From NCBI RefSeq assembly GCF_004345855.1, contig NZ_SLXN01000001.1, positions 620,001 to 684,000 on the forward strand: a stretch of 64,000 nt of DNA, in the 5' to 3' direction. Origin of the DNA: Sphingomonas sp. BK235. GTDB lineage: Bacteria; Pseudomonadota; Alphaproteobacteria; Sphingomonadales; Sphingomonadaceae. Shown piece after piece: positions 49,855-58,012 of this stretch (positions are counted from its first letter, which is position 1; every line of letters begins with the position of its first letter). The translations under genes and the position numbers were made by a program. The notes under the pieces are model-generated. The model was not told the DNA's origin and did not search any database. It saw only the letters and a list, made by a program, of their open reading frames with translations.

Positions 49855-51042
49855 TCAGTTCATCAGCTCGACCGCCATCGCCACGGCCTCGCCGCCGCCG
49901 ATGCACAGCGAGCCGACGCCGCGCTTCGCCCCGCGATTCTCCAGCGCCGCCAGCAGCGTCGCGAGGATGCGCGCGCCCGAGGCGCCGATCGGGTGACCCA
50001 AAGCGCAGGCGCCGCCGTTGACGTTCACCACCTCGTGATCGAGCGACAGCTCCTGCATCGCCACCATCGCGACGCAGGCGAAGGCCTCGTTGACCTCCCA
50101 CAGGTCGACCTCGTCCTTGCTCCACCCGGCGCGCTCCAGCACCTTCTTCATCGCCGGCACCGGCGCGGTGGTGAAGCGCGCGGGGCGGTGCGCATGGCCC
50201 GCGTGCGCGACGATCCGCGCCACCGGCGTGATGCCGAGCTTCTCCGCCACCGACAGCCGGGTCAGCACCAGCGCGGCGGCGCCGTCCGAGATCGACGAGG
50301 CGTTGGCCGCGGTGATCGTGCCCTCCTTGGCGAAGGCGGGCTTGAGCGTCGGGATCTTGGTGATGTCGCCCTTGCTCGGCTGCTCGTCGGCGCTCACCGT
50401 CGTCGTGCCCTTGCGCCCGACCACGTCGACGCTGACGATCTCGCGGTCGAACGCGCCGCTCTGCTGCGCCGCCTGCGCGCGCTGGAGCGAGGCGATGGCG
50501 AAATCGTCCTGCGCCTTGCGGGTGAACTGATATTCCTGCGCGGTGTCCTCCGCGAAGATGCCCATCGCCTTGCCGGGCTCATAGGCGTCCTCGAGCCCGT
50601 CGAGGAACATATGGTCGAACAGCCGGTCGTGGCCGATCCGCGCGCCGCCGCGATGCGCCTTGGAGAGATAGGGCGCGTTGGTCATGCTCTCCATGCCGCC
50701 GGCGATCACCAGATCGACCGAGCCGGCGGCGAGCGCGTCGCTGCCGAGGATCGCGGCCTGCATGCCCGAGCCGCACACCTTGTTGAGCGTGGTGGCCTCG
50801 ACATGCTCGCCGAGCCCGGCGCGGATCGCGGCCTGGCGCGCGGGGGCCTGGCCGACCCCGGCGGAGAGCACGTTGCCCATGTAGATCCGCTCCACCGCGG
50901 CGGAGTCGACCCCGGCGCGCTCGACCGCGGCCTTCACCGCCGCCGCGCCGAGCTCGCTGGCGCTCAGCCCCGCCAGACTGCCCTGCATCGAGCCCATCGG
51001 GGTGCGCGCGTAGGACAGGATGACGACGGGATCGGTGGCCAT
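49855..51042 (-). CDS. Acetyl-CoA C-acetyltransferase (thiolase)
   Basis: 395 aa. Active-site Cys in NKVCGSGMQAAIL (about residue 90), substrate His in GGACALGHPIGASGARI, second Cys in SLCIGGGEAVAMA near the C-terminus; MATDPVVILSYARTPMG at the start is typical of biosynthetic thiolases (AtoB/PhaA type). Condenses two acetyl-CoA or cleaves acetoacetyl-CoA. Stand-alone, flanked on both sides by family C palindromes; no phaB or phaC nearby. Confidence 0.92.
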   Translation of the reverse strand: MATDPVVILSYARTPMGSMQGSLAGLSASELGAAAVKAAVERAGVDSAAVERIYMGNVLSAGVGQAPARQAAIRAGLGEHVEATTLNKVCGSGMQAAILGSDALAAGSVDLVIAGGMESMTNAPYLSKAHRGGARIGHDRLFDHMFLDGLEDAYEPGKAMGIFAEDTAQEYQFTRKAQDDFAIASLQRAQAAQQSGAFDREIVSVDVVGRKGTTTVSADEQPSKGDITKIPTLKPAFAKEGTITAANASSISDGAAALVLTRLSVAEKLGITPVARIVAHAGHAHRPARFTTAPVPAMKKVLERAGWSKDEVDLWEVNEAFACVAMVAMQELSLDHEVVNVNGGACALGHPIGASGARILATLLAALENRGAKRGVGSLCIGGGEAVAMAVELMN

Positions 51043-51209
51043 GACGGGGTTCCTCTCGTGCGATATGCTGCGCCGCATCTAATCGCTCGCGGGGTGCTTT
51101 ACAAACCGCTAGGCGGTCGCGGGTGACCGGTCGGACGATAGTGGGCGCGCGAACGGGGCGGGGTGAGCGCGCGAGCGGCGAGCCCGTCGGTGAGCGCTTC
51201 TTCCTCCTT

Positions 51210-51300
51210 GTTCCCCGGCGCAGGCCGGGGCCCAGGTGGGAGGCGTCGCGATTTTATCACCTCGGCCCTCCTGACTGGCCCCCGGCCTGCGCCGGGGAAC
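51210..51300. repeat. Family C palindromic element (copy C3)
   Basis: Arms GTTCCCCGGCGCAGGCCGGG and inverse CCCGGCCTGCGCCGGGGAAC (stem CCCCGGC-GCAG-GCCGGGG). Left arm continues CCCAGGTGGGAGG, comparable to the AGTTGGGAG next to the GIY-YIG start. Sits in the 309-bp gap 51043-51351, where I see no gene. Confidence 0.9.
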
Positions 51301-51351
51301 AGCGAGTGGTTCGTGGCGCGGCCCCTTCGAGCCGCCGTCTAGCCCCGCCCC

Positions 51352-52104
51352 ATGGTTGACCCGCTCGTCTGGCCCGCGCTGCTCGGCGTGCTCGGCGCGA
51401 TCGTCGGCAGTTTTCTCGCCACGATCGCGGTGCGCTGGCCGGCGGGGCGGTCCGTGCTGACCGGCCGCTCGGCCTGTGATTCGTGCGGACGGACGCTCGC
51501 GGCGCATGAGCTGGTCCCGCTCGTCAGCGGCGCGGTCGCGCGCGGCAAGTGTCGCAGCTGCGGCGCCGCGATCGACCAGCGCCACCTGCTGGTCGAGGCC
51601 GGCTGCGCCGCGATCGGGGTCGCCGCGGGGCTCGCCGCGCCGGGCTGGCAGGGCGCGGCGGGGGCGGTGTTCGGCTGGCTGCTGCTGGTGCTCGCCATCC
51701 TCGACGCCAGCGACTTCTGGCTGCCCGACGAGCTGGTCGCCGCGCTCGCGCTCGGCGGCGCGATGAGCGCCTGGTGGTGTCCGCCCGACCTCGCCGAGCG
51801 CGTGATCGGCGGGGTCGCCGGCTTCGCGCTGCTGTGGCTCGTCGCGGCCGGCTATCGCCGCTGGCGCGGGCGCGACGGGATGGGCGGCGGTGACCCCAAA
51901 TTGCTCGGTGCGATCGGGCTGTGGCTCGGCTGGCGGCTGCTCCCCGCGGTGTTGCTGGTGGCGGGGCTGGTCGGGCTCGGCTGGGTCGCCTTCCAGCATC
52001 TGCGCGGGCGCGGGCTGGCGCGCGACGACGCGCTGCCGCTCGGTACGCTGCTGGCGATCGCGGCTTATCCGGCGTGGCTCGTCATGATAATGTCGGCGCC
52101 ATGA
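51352..52104 (+). CDS. Prepilin peptidase (A24 family, PilD/GspO type)
   Basis: 250 aa, about seven membrane helices. N-terminal cytoplasmic loop with two Cys pairs (CDSCGRTL and CRSCGAAI), as in bifunctional peptidase/N-methyltransferases. Catalytic Asp residues in ILDASDFWLPDEL and in MGGGDPKLLGAIG (GxGD motif). Cleaves leader peptides of type IV pilins or type II secretion pseudopilins. No pilin or secretion genes are adjacent, so it probably serves loci elsewhere. Overlaps the next small gene by ATGA. Confidence 0.92.
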   Translation: MVDPLVWPALLGVLGAIVGSFLATIAVRWPAGRSVLTGRSACDSCGRTLAAHELVPLVSGAVARGKCRSCGAAIDQRHLLVEAGCAAIGVAAGLAAPGWQGAAGAVFGWLLLVLAILDASDFWLPDELVAALALGGAMSAWWCPPDLAERVIGGVAGFALLWLVAAGYRRWRGRDGMGGGDPKLLGAIGLWLGWRLLPAVLLVAGLVGLGWVAFQHLRGRGLARDDALPLGTLLAIAAYPAWLVMIMSAP

Positions 52105-52562
52105 TCGTCGCGTTCCTCTTCGCGCTGGCGCAGGCGACTGCCGCTCCCGCGCCGCCGCCCGACTCGATCGACGGCCTCCCGCTCAGCACCTTGCCGCGGC
52201 AGGAACTGCCGGCGCGGGGCTGTGCCGCCTATCTCTTCTCCACCGGCCAGACGCGCGGCCTCGCCGCGGTGGTCACCGCGGACCCGGCGTCGTTGCGGAT
52301 CGCGCTCGACGGCGCGGTGCGCGACCTCGCGCGCACCGCTGCGGCGGGCAACGCCGCCTTCGGCTTCAACGGCGAGACGGTCTACCGCGGCGGCGAGGTC
52401 AGCGCGACGGTGACGCTGACGATCGAGCAGCGCCCCAATCTCAACAACGGCGCCGCGGTGCCCAGCGCGGCGCTGCGGCTCGACCGCGTGGGGCAGGACA
52501 CGCTGGTGGTGCCGCTGGCCGGGCTGGTCGGTTGCGCGCCCGGCGCGGCCAAGACGCGCTGA
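52101..52562 (+). CDS. Hypothetical exported protein, 153 aa
   Basis: Start ATG 52101 overlaps the prepilin peptidase stop. N-terminal hydrophobic segment MIVAFLFALAQATAAPAPPP fits a signal peptide. The mature part contains GCAAYLFSTGQTRGLAAVV and EVSATVTLTIEQRPNLNNGA, consistent with a beta-rich periplasmic protein with two Cys. No family recognised. Coupling to the peptidase suggests a shared transcript rather than a shared function. Confidence 0.72.
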   Translation: MIVAFLFALAQATAAPAPPPDSIDGLPLSTLPRQELPARGCAAYLFSTGQTRGLAAVVTADPASLRIALDGAVRDLARTAAAGNAAFGFNGETVYRGGEVSATVTLTIEQRPNLNNGAAVPSAALRLDRVGQDTLVVPLAGLVGCAPGAAKTR

Positions 52563-52662
52563 GCCTCAAAGCGGGCAGCGCTGGGCCGCGTGCATGAGAA
52601 AGGCCCGGCGGAACGTGTCCGCCGGGCCCCGCTCTCGGCTCGTGCCGTTGACGCCGGGGGCG

Positions 52663-52821
52663 TCAGTGCAGCGAGTCGATCTCCTCTTTCAGCCTGAGCT
52701 TCTGCTTTTTCAGGCCCGCGATCACGATCGTGTCCGGCGCCGGACGTTGCGACTCGCTGGCGATCCGCTGCTCGAGCGTCGCATGCTTCGCTTCCAGGGC
52801 CGAGAGGTGCGCGGTCTGCAT
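52663..52821 (-). CDS. YdcH family protein (DUF465), copy 1
   Basis: 52 aa: MQTAHLSALEAKHATLEQRI followed by IVIAGLKKQKLRLKEEIDSL, a helical hairpin of the YdcH/SlyX-like type. Excellent ribosome-binding site AGGAGG upstream of ATG 52821. Divergent from the second YdcH gene at 53037; such pairs are frequent in sphingomonads. Function unknown, possibly a small coiled-coil adaptor. Confidence 0.85.
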   Translation of the reverse strand: MQTAHLSALEAKHATLEQRIASESQRPAPDTIVIAGLKKQKLRLKEEIDSLH

Positions 52822-53036
52822 GGCAGTAGCCTCCTTCTTGGTTGAACGGAACTGAGGAGTGAACCACGAAACACGCAGGAAGTCGCGTGTCATTTGGTGT
52901 CGATCGACCGTCCGCGGCGACAATGCGACGACCCGTGCATGGCGCCCCGAATCGGCTAGGGACGAACGGCGCGGCTCTGCTAGGGCGGGGTCAGGACGGG
53001 GCGCGGGTCGGGACGCGGCGACGGGGGGATCGGCAC

Positions 53037-53246
53037 ATGCAGGCGGACGCGGACGAGGCGGAGATCGCGGCACGGCTCGGCGTGCTGCGGCTCGAGCATC
53101 GCGATCTGGACGCCGCGATCGCGGCGCTGGGGGAGGGCGGCACCGCCGACCAGCTCCAGCTGATGCGGCTGAAGAAGCGCAAGCTGCGGCTGCGCGACGA
53201 GATCGCGCTGCTCGAGGACCAGATCATCCCCGACATCATCGCCTGA
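53037..53246 (+). CDS. YdcH family protein (DUF465), copy 2
   Basis: 69 aa: EIAARLGVLRLEHRDLDAAI then LQLMRLKKRKLRLRDEIALL, the same helical hairpin with the LKK(R/Q)KLRL(R/K)(D/E)E signature of copy 1, plus an acidic tail. Start MQADADEAEI chosen; upstream in-frame codons are low-quality. Precedes a DUF1465 gene on the same strand by about 80 bp. Confidence 0.85.
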   Translation: MQADADEAEIAARLGVLRLEHRDLDAAIAALGEGGTADQLQLMRLKKRKLRLRDEIALLEDQIIPDIIA

Positions 53247-53325
53247 GCGGGCGCGGCGCCGGACGATCGGGAAAGATGGTCAACGCGCTTGGCGCCGCCG
53301 GGCGGTTCATGGCAGAATCAACGAC

Positions 53326-53787
53326 ATGGCGCAGTTACTCGATGCCGAGCCGATGCAGCGGCGACTGATCGACTCCTTCTATATGGAGGCGATGGTGCTC
53401 GCCGACGAGGCGCGCCATTATTTCGACGAGGGCGGGCGCATCGAGCGTGAGTCGCTCGCGCCGATCGATCGCGTCGCCTTCAGCTGCGAGTCGCTCAAGG
53501 TGACGACGCGGCTGATGCACGTCATCGCCTGGCTGCTGACCCAGCGCGCGGTGATCGCGGGTGAGCTGACCCAGGGCGAGGCGACCGAACCGTCGCGCCG
53601 GCTCGGCGCCGCCCCCACCACCGAGGGCGAGGTGATCGAGGCGCTGCCCGAGCGCGCGCGCGCGATGATCGTCGCGAGCAGCGACCTGCATCGCCGGGTC
53701 GAGCGGCTCGACCGGCTGCAGGTCGCCGAGCCGACAACCAACAGCCCCGCGCGCTCGATGCTCGATCGGCTCGCTACCGCCTTCTGA
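53326..53787 (+). CDS. DUF1465 family protein
   Basis: 153 aa, all-helical: MQRRLIDSFYMEAMVLADEARHYFDE, RVAFSCESLKVTTRLMHVIAWLL, and a C-terminal VERLDRLQVAEPTTNSPARSMLDRL. The family is restricted largely to alphaproteobacteria and is often called a regulator of CtrA-related circuits by association. I assign only the domain family. Next to the YdcH pair, a conserved neighbourhood in this group. Confidence 0.88.
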   Translation: MAQLLDAEPMQRRLIDSFYMEAMVLADEARHYFDEGGRIERESLAPIDRVAFSCESLKVTTRLMHVIAWLLTQRAVIAGELTQGEATEPSRRLGAAPTTEGEVIEALPERARAMIVASSDLHRRVERLDRLQVAEPTTNSPARSMLDRLATAF

Positions 53788-53925
53788 CCCGTCGCGGGAA
53801 GCGTGCCAGCCCGGGTCATGGCGCGCGCTTGACCGCATCCCGAACGAGGCGCACCATCCGTCTCCGGAGCTCGCCGATGTCGGGCAGCAAGGCCGCCACG
53901 GCACTCCTGGATGGAGGGTTGTCTC

Positions 53926-54600
53926 ATGGCTTATGCAGACCGGGTCCCCAGTTCCAGACGTCTCACCACCTTGGCCGCGGTCGCGGCGATCCATGGCCTG
54001 ATCGGCTATGCGTTCGTCAGTGGGCTGGCGGCGAGTTTCGTCAGAGAGGTCGCTACCGAGCTCGAGATCCGCAATATCCCGCTCGACACGCCGCCACCCC
54101 CCGACACGCCGCCACCGCCCGACCGCGCGCTGCCGCGCCAGAAGGCGGTGACGCCGCCGCTCCACGTGCCGCCGCGGGTGGTCGACCCGCCGATCATCGA
54201 CGCGCCGCTCGCGGTCGACCCTGCGCCGCCGATCATCACGATCACGCCCCCGACGACGGCGGCCGGCACGGTCGCGGTCACCCCGCCCCCCGCGGCGGTC
54301 AGCAAGGCGAGCGGCGTGCGCGCGCGCGGCAATCGCGCCGACTGGATCGCCACTGAGGATTATCCATCCTCCTCGATCCGCGCGGGCGAGCAGGGCGTCG
54401 TCGCGATCGCGGTCCAGGTCGACGCGGCGGGCAAGGTGACCGGGTGCAGCGTCACCGCGTCGAGCGGGCACGACGCGCTCGATCAGGCGACGTGCCGTCT
54501 GTATCAGCGGCGCGGCCGCTTCACCGCCGCACTCGACGAGGCGGGCACGCCGATCGCCGCCGTCTTCACCGACCGCGTCCGCTGGGTGCTGCCACGGTGA
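53926..54600 (+). CDS. TonB family protein (energy transducer)
   Basis: 224 aa. One N-terminal membrane helix (about 18-38), a proline-rich periplasmic spacer (PPPPDTPPPPDR and later PPRVVDPPIIDAP), and a C-terminal TonB domain (YPSSSIRAGEQGVVAIAVQVD ... VTASSGHDALDQATCRLYQRRGRF). Start ATG 53926 has GGAGGG seven bases upstream. Would transmit proton-motive force to outer-membrane receptors such as the one at 32688. No exbB/exbD nearby. Confidence 0.88.
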   Translation: MAYADRVPSSRRLTTLAAVAAIHGLIGYAFVSGLAASFVREVATELEIRNIPLDTPPPPDTPPPPDRALPRQKAVTPPLHVPPRVVDPPIIDAPLAVDPAPPIITITPPTTAAGTVAVTPPPAAVSKASGVRARGNRADWIATEDYPSSSIRAGEQGVVAIAVQVDAAGKVTGCSVTASSGHDALDQATCRLYQRRGRFTAALDEAGTPIAAVFTDRVRWVLPR

Positions 54601-54718
54601 GCTGAGCGCGCCGGCCCCGGGGGCGGGCGCCCGGTGAGGCGAGCGGCGGTGGATCGCGCCGCCGGCGCCCGACCGGACGCTCGTCGTCGCCGGGGTATCT
54701 ACTTCAAATACGGGCGCG

Positions 54719-55150
54719 CTAACCCCAGCGCGCCGCCGCGGCGTCGTCGCCGTCGCGCGCCTCGACCCAGCGCGATCGGTCGCCGACCGTCTCGCGCTTC
54801 CAGAAGGGCGCGTCGGTCTTGAGCCGGTCGATCAGATAGGCGCAGGCCTCCAGCGCGGCGCCGCGGTGGGGCGCGCAGGTGCCGACGAAGACGATCCGCT
54901 CGCCCGGGGCCATCGCGCCGACGCGGTGGACGATCGTCGCCGCGGTGAGCGACCAGCGCGCGCGCGCCGTCGCCGCCAGCCGCTCCAGCGCCGCCTCGGT
55001 CGCGCCGGGATAATGTTCGAGCTCGAGCGTCGCGACGCCGTCGTCACCGCGCACCAGCCCGGTGAAGCTCGCCACCGCGCCGTCGCGCTCGATTCCCGCG
55101 AGCTCGGCCGCGAGGTCGATCGCGGCGGGCGAGACCAGCACGCGGATCAC
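54719..55150 (-). CDS. moaE: Molybdopterin synthase catalytic subunit
   Basis: 143 aa. Converts precursor Z to molybdopterin using MoaD thiocarboxylate. Conserved VASFTGLVRGDD, LELEHYPGATE, IVHRVGAMAPGE, and ACAYLIDRLKTDAPFWKRE with the catalytic Lys. Start GTG 55150 overlaps the moaD stop (GTGA), so the two subunits are made together. Supports molybdenum enzymes including the PaoABC-like complex in this window. Confidence 0.95.
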   Translation of the reverse strand: MIRVLVSPAAIDLAAELAGIERDGAVASFTGLVRGDDGVATLELEHYPGATEAALERLAATARARWSLTAATIVHRVGAMAPGERIVFVGTCAPHRGAALEACAYLIDRLKTDAPFWKRETVGDRSRWVEARDGDDAAAARWG

Positions 55151-55398
55151 CCGCCCGTCACCGGCGGGAAGATCGCCACCTCGCGCGCGCCCGCGATCGG
55201 CGCGTCCAGCGCGACGAACGCCTGGTCCACCGCGGCGCGCAGCCGCGCCGGCTCGGCGAAGGCGGCGGCGTGGCGATCGCTCGCGGCGGCGCGCCACGCC
55301 ACCAGCTCGGCCACGGTGGTCACCTCGGGCGGGGGCGCCACCTCTTCCTCGCCCACGCCGACGCGCTCGCGCACCCAGGCGAAATACAACAGCCGCAT
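55147..55398 (-). CDS. moaD: Molybdopterin synthase sulfur carrier subunit
   Basis: 83 aa ubiquitin-like protein: MRLLYFAWVRERVGVGEEEV at the start, VDQAFVALDAPI in the middle, and EVAIFPPVTGG at the end, with the essential Gly-Gly tail that becomes the thiocarboxylate. The open frame extends far upstream only as antisense sequence of pgsA. Five bases separate it from pgsA. Confidence 0.95.
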   Translation of the reverse strand: MRLLYFAWVRERVGVGEEEVAPPPEVTTVAELVAWRAAASDRHAAAFAEPARLRAAVDQAFVALDAPIAGAREVAIFPPVTGG

Positions 55399-55403
55399 CG
55401 CGC

Positions 55404-55970
55404 TCAGTCCATGTGCCGCAGGCCGACGCGGAGATAGTCCCAGCCGGTCACGATCGTCAGCGCCGCCGCGCCCCACAGGCTCGCCAGCCCGACCTGGTGG
55501 ACCCACTCCGCGGCGGGCAGCGCGCCCGAGAGGATCAGCGCACCCAGCGACACGAGCTGGAGCGTGGTCTTCCACTTCGCCAGCCGCGACACCGGCAGCG
55601 ACACCTGCAGACCGGCGAGGAACTCGCGCAGCCCGCTCACCGCGATCTCGCGCAGCAGGATCACCAGCGCGGCGATGATATGGAAGCCCGTGATCACCGC
55701 GACGTCGTCGTGCCGCGTCCCCACCAGCATCAGGATCACCGCGGCGACCATGATCTTGTCCGCGATGGGGTCGAGGAACACGCCGAGTTTGGAGACGGTG
55801 CCCTGCGCGCGCGCCAGATAGCCGTCGAAATAATCGGTGATGCCCATCAGGCAGTAGAGCGCGAACGCGATCGCGAAGCCCGCCTGCCAGCTCGGCCACC
55901 ACAGGAAGGCGACCAGCAGCGGCACCGCGACGATCCGCGACAGCGTCAGGAGGTTGGGCAGCGACAGCAT
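55404..55970 (-). CDS. pgsA: CDP-diacylglycerol-glycerol-3-phosphate 3-phosphatidyltransferase
   Basis: 188 aa, about five membrane helices. The CDP-alcohol phosphotransferase motif D-G-x2-A-R-x8-G-x3-D-x3-D is complete in DGYLARAQGTVSKLGVFLD with the last Asp in PIADK. Makes phosphatidylglycerophosphate, the precursor of phosphatidylglycerol. Start MLSLPNLLTLSRI is typical. Upstream of moaD/moaE on the same strand, a common sphingomonad order (pgsA-moaD-moaE). Confidence 0.95.
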   Translation of the reverse strand: MLSLPNLLTLSRIVAVPLLVAFLWWPSWQAGFAIAFALYCLMGITDYFDGYLARAQGTVSKLGVFLDPIADKIMVAAVILMLVGTRHDDVAVITGFHIIAALVILLREIAVSGLREFLAGLQVSLPVSRLAKWKTTLQLVSLGALILSGALPAAEWVHQVGLASLWGAAALTIVTGWDYLRVGLRHMD

Positions 55971-56054
55971 CACCCGCGGAGGTGGACCGCGCGCGCCCGG
56001 TGCGCAAGCCGCAGCCGCGAAAAACAGCGTTTGGAACGCGCGCGCCCAAGGGCT

Positions 56055-57395
56055 ATGGCCGCGACAAGTGCCAACTATCCGGGGGCCCGGTCCCGCGTCA
56101 TGATCAATGCCCTCGGGCTGCTCAAGCGGCGGCGTTTCCTGCCGCTGTTCACCACCCAATTCCTCGGTGCCTTCAACGACAATCTGTTCAAGACCTCGAT
56201 GGTGCTGTTCGCCACCTACGAGATCTTCGCCGACGAGACGCAGGAGAGCTTCTTCAACGCGCTAAGCGCGGCGCTGTTCATCCTGCCGTTCTTCCTGCTC
56301 TCCGCGCTGGCGGGGCAGCTCGCCGACACTATGGACAAGGCGCGCATCATCCGCATCGTCAAGACGGTGGAGATCGCGATCATGGCGGTCGGCACCGCCG
56401 GGCTGATGCTGGCGCGCACCGGCGCGGTGACGCTGCCGCTGGTGCTGATGCTCGCCGCGGTGACCGGGTTGGGTGTCCACTCGACCTTCTTCGGTCCGAT
56501 CAAATATGCCATCCTGCCGCAGCATCTCGACGAGGACGACGTGCTCGGCGGCACCGGGCTGGTCGAGGCGGGGACCTACCTGTCGATCCTGCTCGGCACG
56601 ATCGTGGCGGGGTTCGTCTATCGCTCCACCGCGCTGGTGGCGGTGCTGACGATCGCGGTGGCGCTGCTCGGCTGGCTCACCGCGCGCGCGGTGCCGCCCG
56701 CGCCGCGGCTGGGGCCGAAGCTGGCGCTGGACCTCAACCCGTTGCGCGCCTCGTGGCGGCTGATCTCGGGCACGATGCACATCCCGCGGCTGTTCCTCGC
56801 GATCTGCGCGATCAGCTTCTTCTGGACGATCGGCTCGGTGCTGATCATCGTTTTCCCGCCGCTGGTGAAGAACGTGCTGACCGCGGATGCCAGCGTCGCC
56901 AGCCTGGTGCTGGCGGTCTTCTCGATCGGCGTGGCGATCGGGTCGGTCGTGATCAACCTGCTGCTGCGGGGGCAGATCTCGGCGCGCTACTCGCCCGCCT
57001 CGGTGATCGCCATGGGCGGCGCCGTGCTCGCCTTCCGTTGGGTGGTGGGGAGGTGGGCGCCCGCGCCGCCGGGCCATCTGTTCGACATGGTCGGCTTCCT
57101 CCACCAGCCGCACGCGGCGCTGGTGCTGCTGGCGCTGCTGGGCGTGGCGGTCTTCGGCGGGATGTTCGTGGTGCCGCTCTACGCCTTCCTCACTACCACC
57201 GTGACCAAGGACCATACCGCGCGCACGGTCGCGGCGAACAACGTCGTCAACGCGGGCGCGATGACGATCGGATCGGTGGTGGTCGCGGCGATCACCGCCA
57301 TGGGGGTGACCCCGTCGCAGCTGCTGCTGGTGGTCGCGGGCATGTGCGTCATCTCCGCCTGGATCGCGCAGCGACTGCACCGTGCCTGCGACTGA
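56055..57395 (+). CDS. MFS transporter, LplT/lysophospholipid-transporter-like
   Basis: 446 aa, about 12 helices. RRRFLPLFTTQFLGAFNDNLFKTSMVLF is the characteristic first helix of the LplT/Aas-associated MFS group, with FFGPIKYAILPQHL shortly after. Expected to flip lysophospholipids inward for reacylation, although no acyltransferase gene is adjacent. ATG 56055 (AAGGG nearby) or ATG 56100 could be the start. Divergent from pgsA, linking it loosely to phospholipid metabolism. Confidence 0.85.
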   Translation: MAATSANYPGARSRVMINALGLLKRRRFLPLFTTQFLGAFNDNLFKTSMVLFATYEIFADETQESFFNALSAALFILPFFLLSALAGQLADTMDKARIIRIVKTVEIAIMAVGTAGLMLARTGAVTLPLVLMLAAVTGLGVHSTFFGPIKYAILPQHLDEDDVLGGTGLVEAGTYLSILLGTIVAGFVYRSTALVAVLTIAVALLGWLTARAVPPAPRLGPKLALDLNPLRASWRLISGTMHIPRLFLAICAISFFWTIGSVLIIVFPPLVKNVLTADASVASLVLAVFSIGVAIGSVVINLLLRGQISARYSPASVIAMGGAVLAFRWVVGRWAPAPPGHLFDMVGFLHQPHAALVLLALLGVAVFGGMFVVPLYAFLTTTVTKDHTARTVAANNVVNAGAMTIGSVVVAAITAMGVTPSQLLLVVAGMCVISAWIAQRLHRACD

Positions 57396-57640
57396 TCACA
57401 CCTGGCTCACCATTCTCGTTGGGTGTGAGTTGAGGTGAAGATAGCTTGGTAAGCTACTAATTTCATTCAGTTCTTGCTTGAGGCCGGGATGACGCAGACG
57501 AACGCGGAAGCCTTGTCTTTCATCGCGGCGTGTCGGCCACCTTGTGGGCCAGCGGCGGGTTAGATCAAGTGAGTCGCGAGGCGCCTCTCGGATGCCGACG
57601 AGCGCGCCCGCGCGAGCGGCAGCAGCGGCTCGCGCGGGAC

Positions 57641-57670
57641 GGTGGATCCTGAAACGAGTTCAGGATGACG
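57641..57670. repeat. Solo family A arm in the 341-bp gap 57396-57736
   Basis: GGTGGATCCTGAAACGAGTT then CAGGATGACG: a reverse arm whose stem, in forward sense, is ATCCTGAA-CTCGT-TTCAGGAT. A further fragment GGCCGGGATGACGC lies near 57482. No facing partner with matching stem is close. No gene seen elsewhere in this gap. Confidence 0.75.
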
Positions 57671-57736
57671 TTGAGGAGAGCGACGCGCCTGCCGCCGCGG
57701 GACGTCGCGACACGAAGGGGCGCCGCCGCGACGCGA

Positions 57737-57916
57737 TCAGGCGATCAGCGTGTAGAAGCAGGTGAAGAAGGCCGAGAAGCTCAGCAGGAACAGCTTCGCA
57801 TCCTCGCGCGCGGCGACGCGGCGCGGCACGGCGGGCGCCAGCGGGGCGGGCGGGGGGAGCAGCCGGCGGAAAGGGTGGCCGGCGCCTTCGTTGGTGAGGA
57901 CGAGTCTGCGATCCAT
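57737..57916 (-). CDS. Small single-helix membrane protein, 59 aa
   Basis: ATG 57916 gives MDRRLVLTNEGAGHPFRRLL, a Pro/Ala-rich linker (PPPAPLAPAVPRR), then DAKLFLLSFSAFFTCFYTLIA, a single hydrophobic C-terminal helix. The N-terminal charged domain followed by a tail anchor and the natural composition argue for a real gene. Function unknown. Confidence 0.65.
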   Translation of the reverse strand: MDRRLVLTNEGAGHPFRRLLPPPAPLAPAVPRRVAAREDAKLFLLSFSAFFTCFYTLIA

Positions 57917-58012
57917 GACCCTGCTTTAACGCATTCTTTACTTTTTAGGCCACGATCCACGTGCCACGCTGCGCATCCCGCGCCGGGACAGGCGCGACAC
58001 GGGAGACAGACG

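Noticed and set aside
55062..56054. N-terminal extension of the MFS transporter back to 55062
   Set aside because: The extension is antisense to pgsA and moaD and lacks protein character; the natural N-terminus with LplT-like helix 1 starts at 56055 or 56100.
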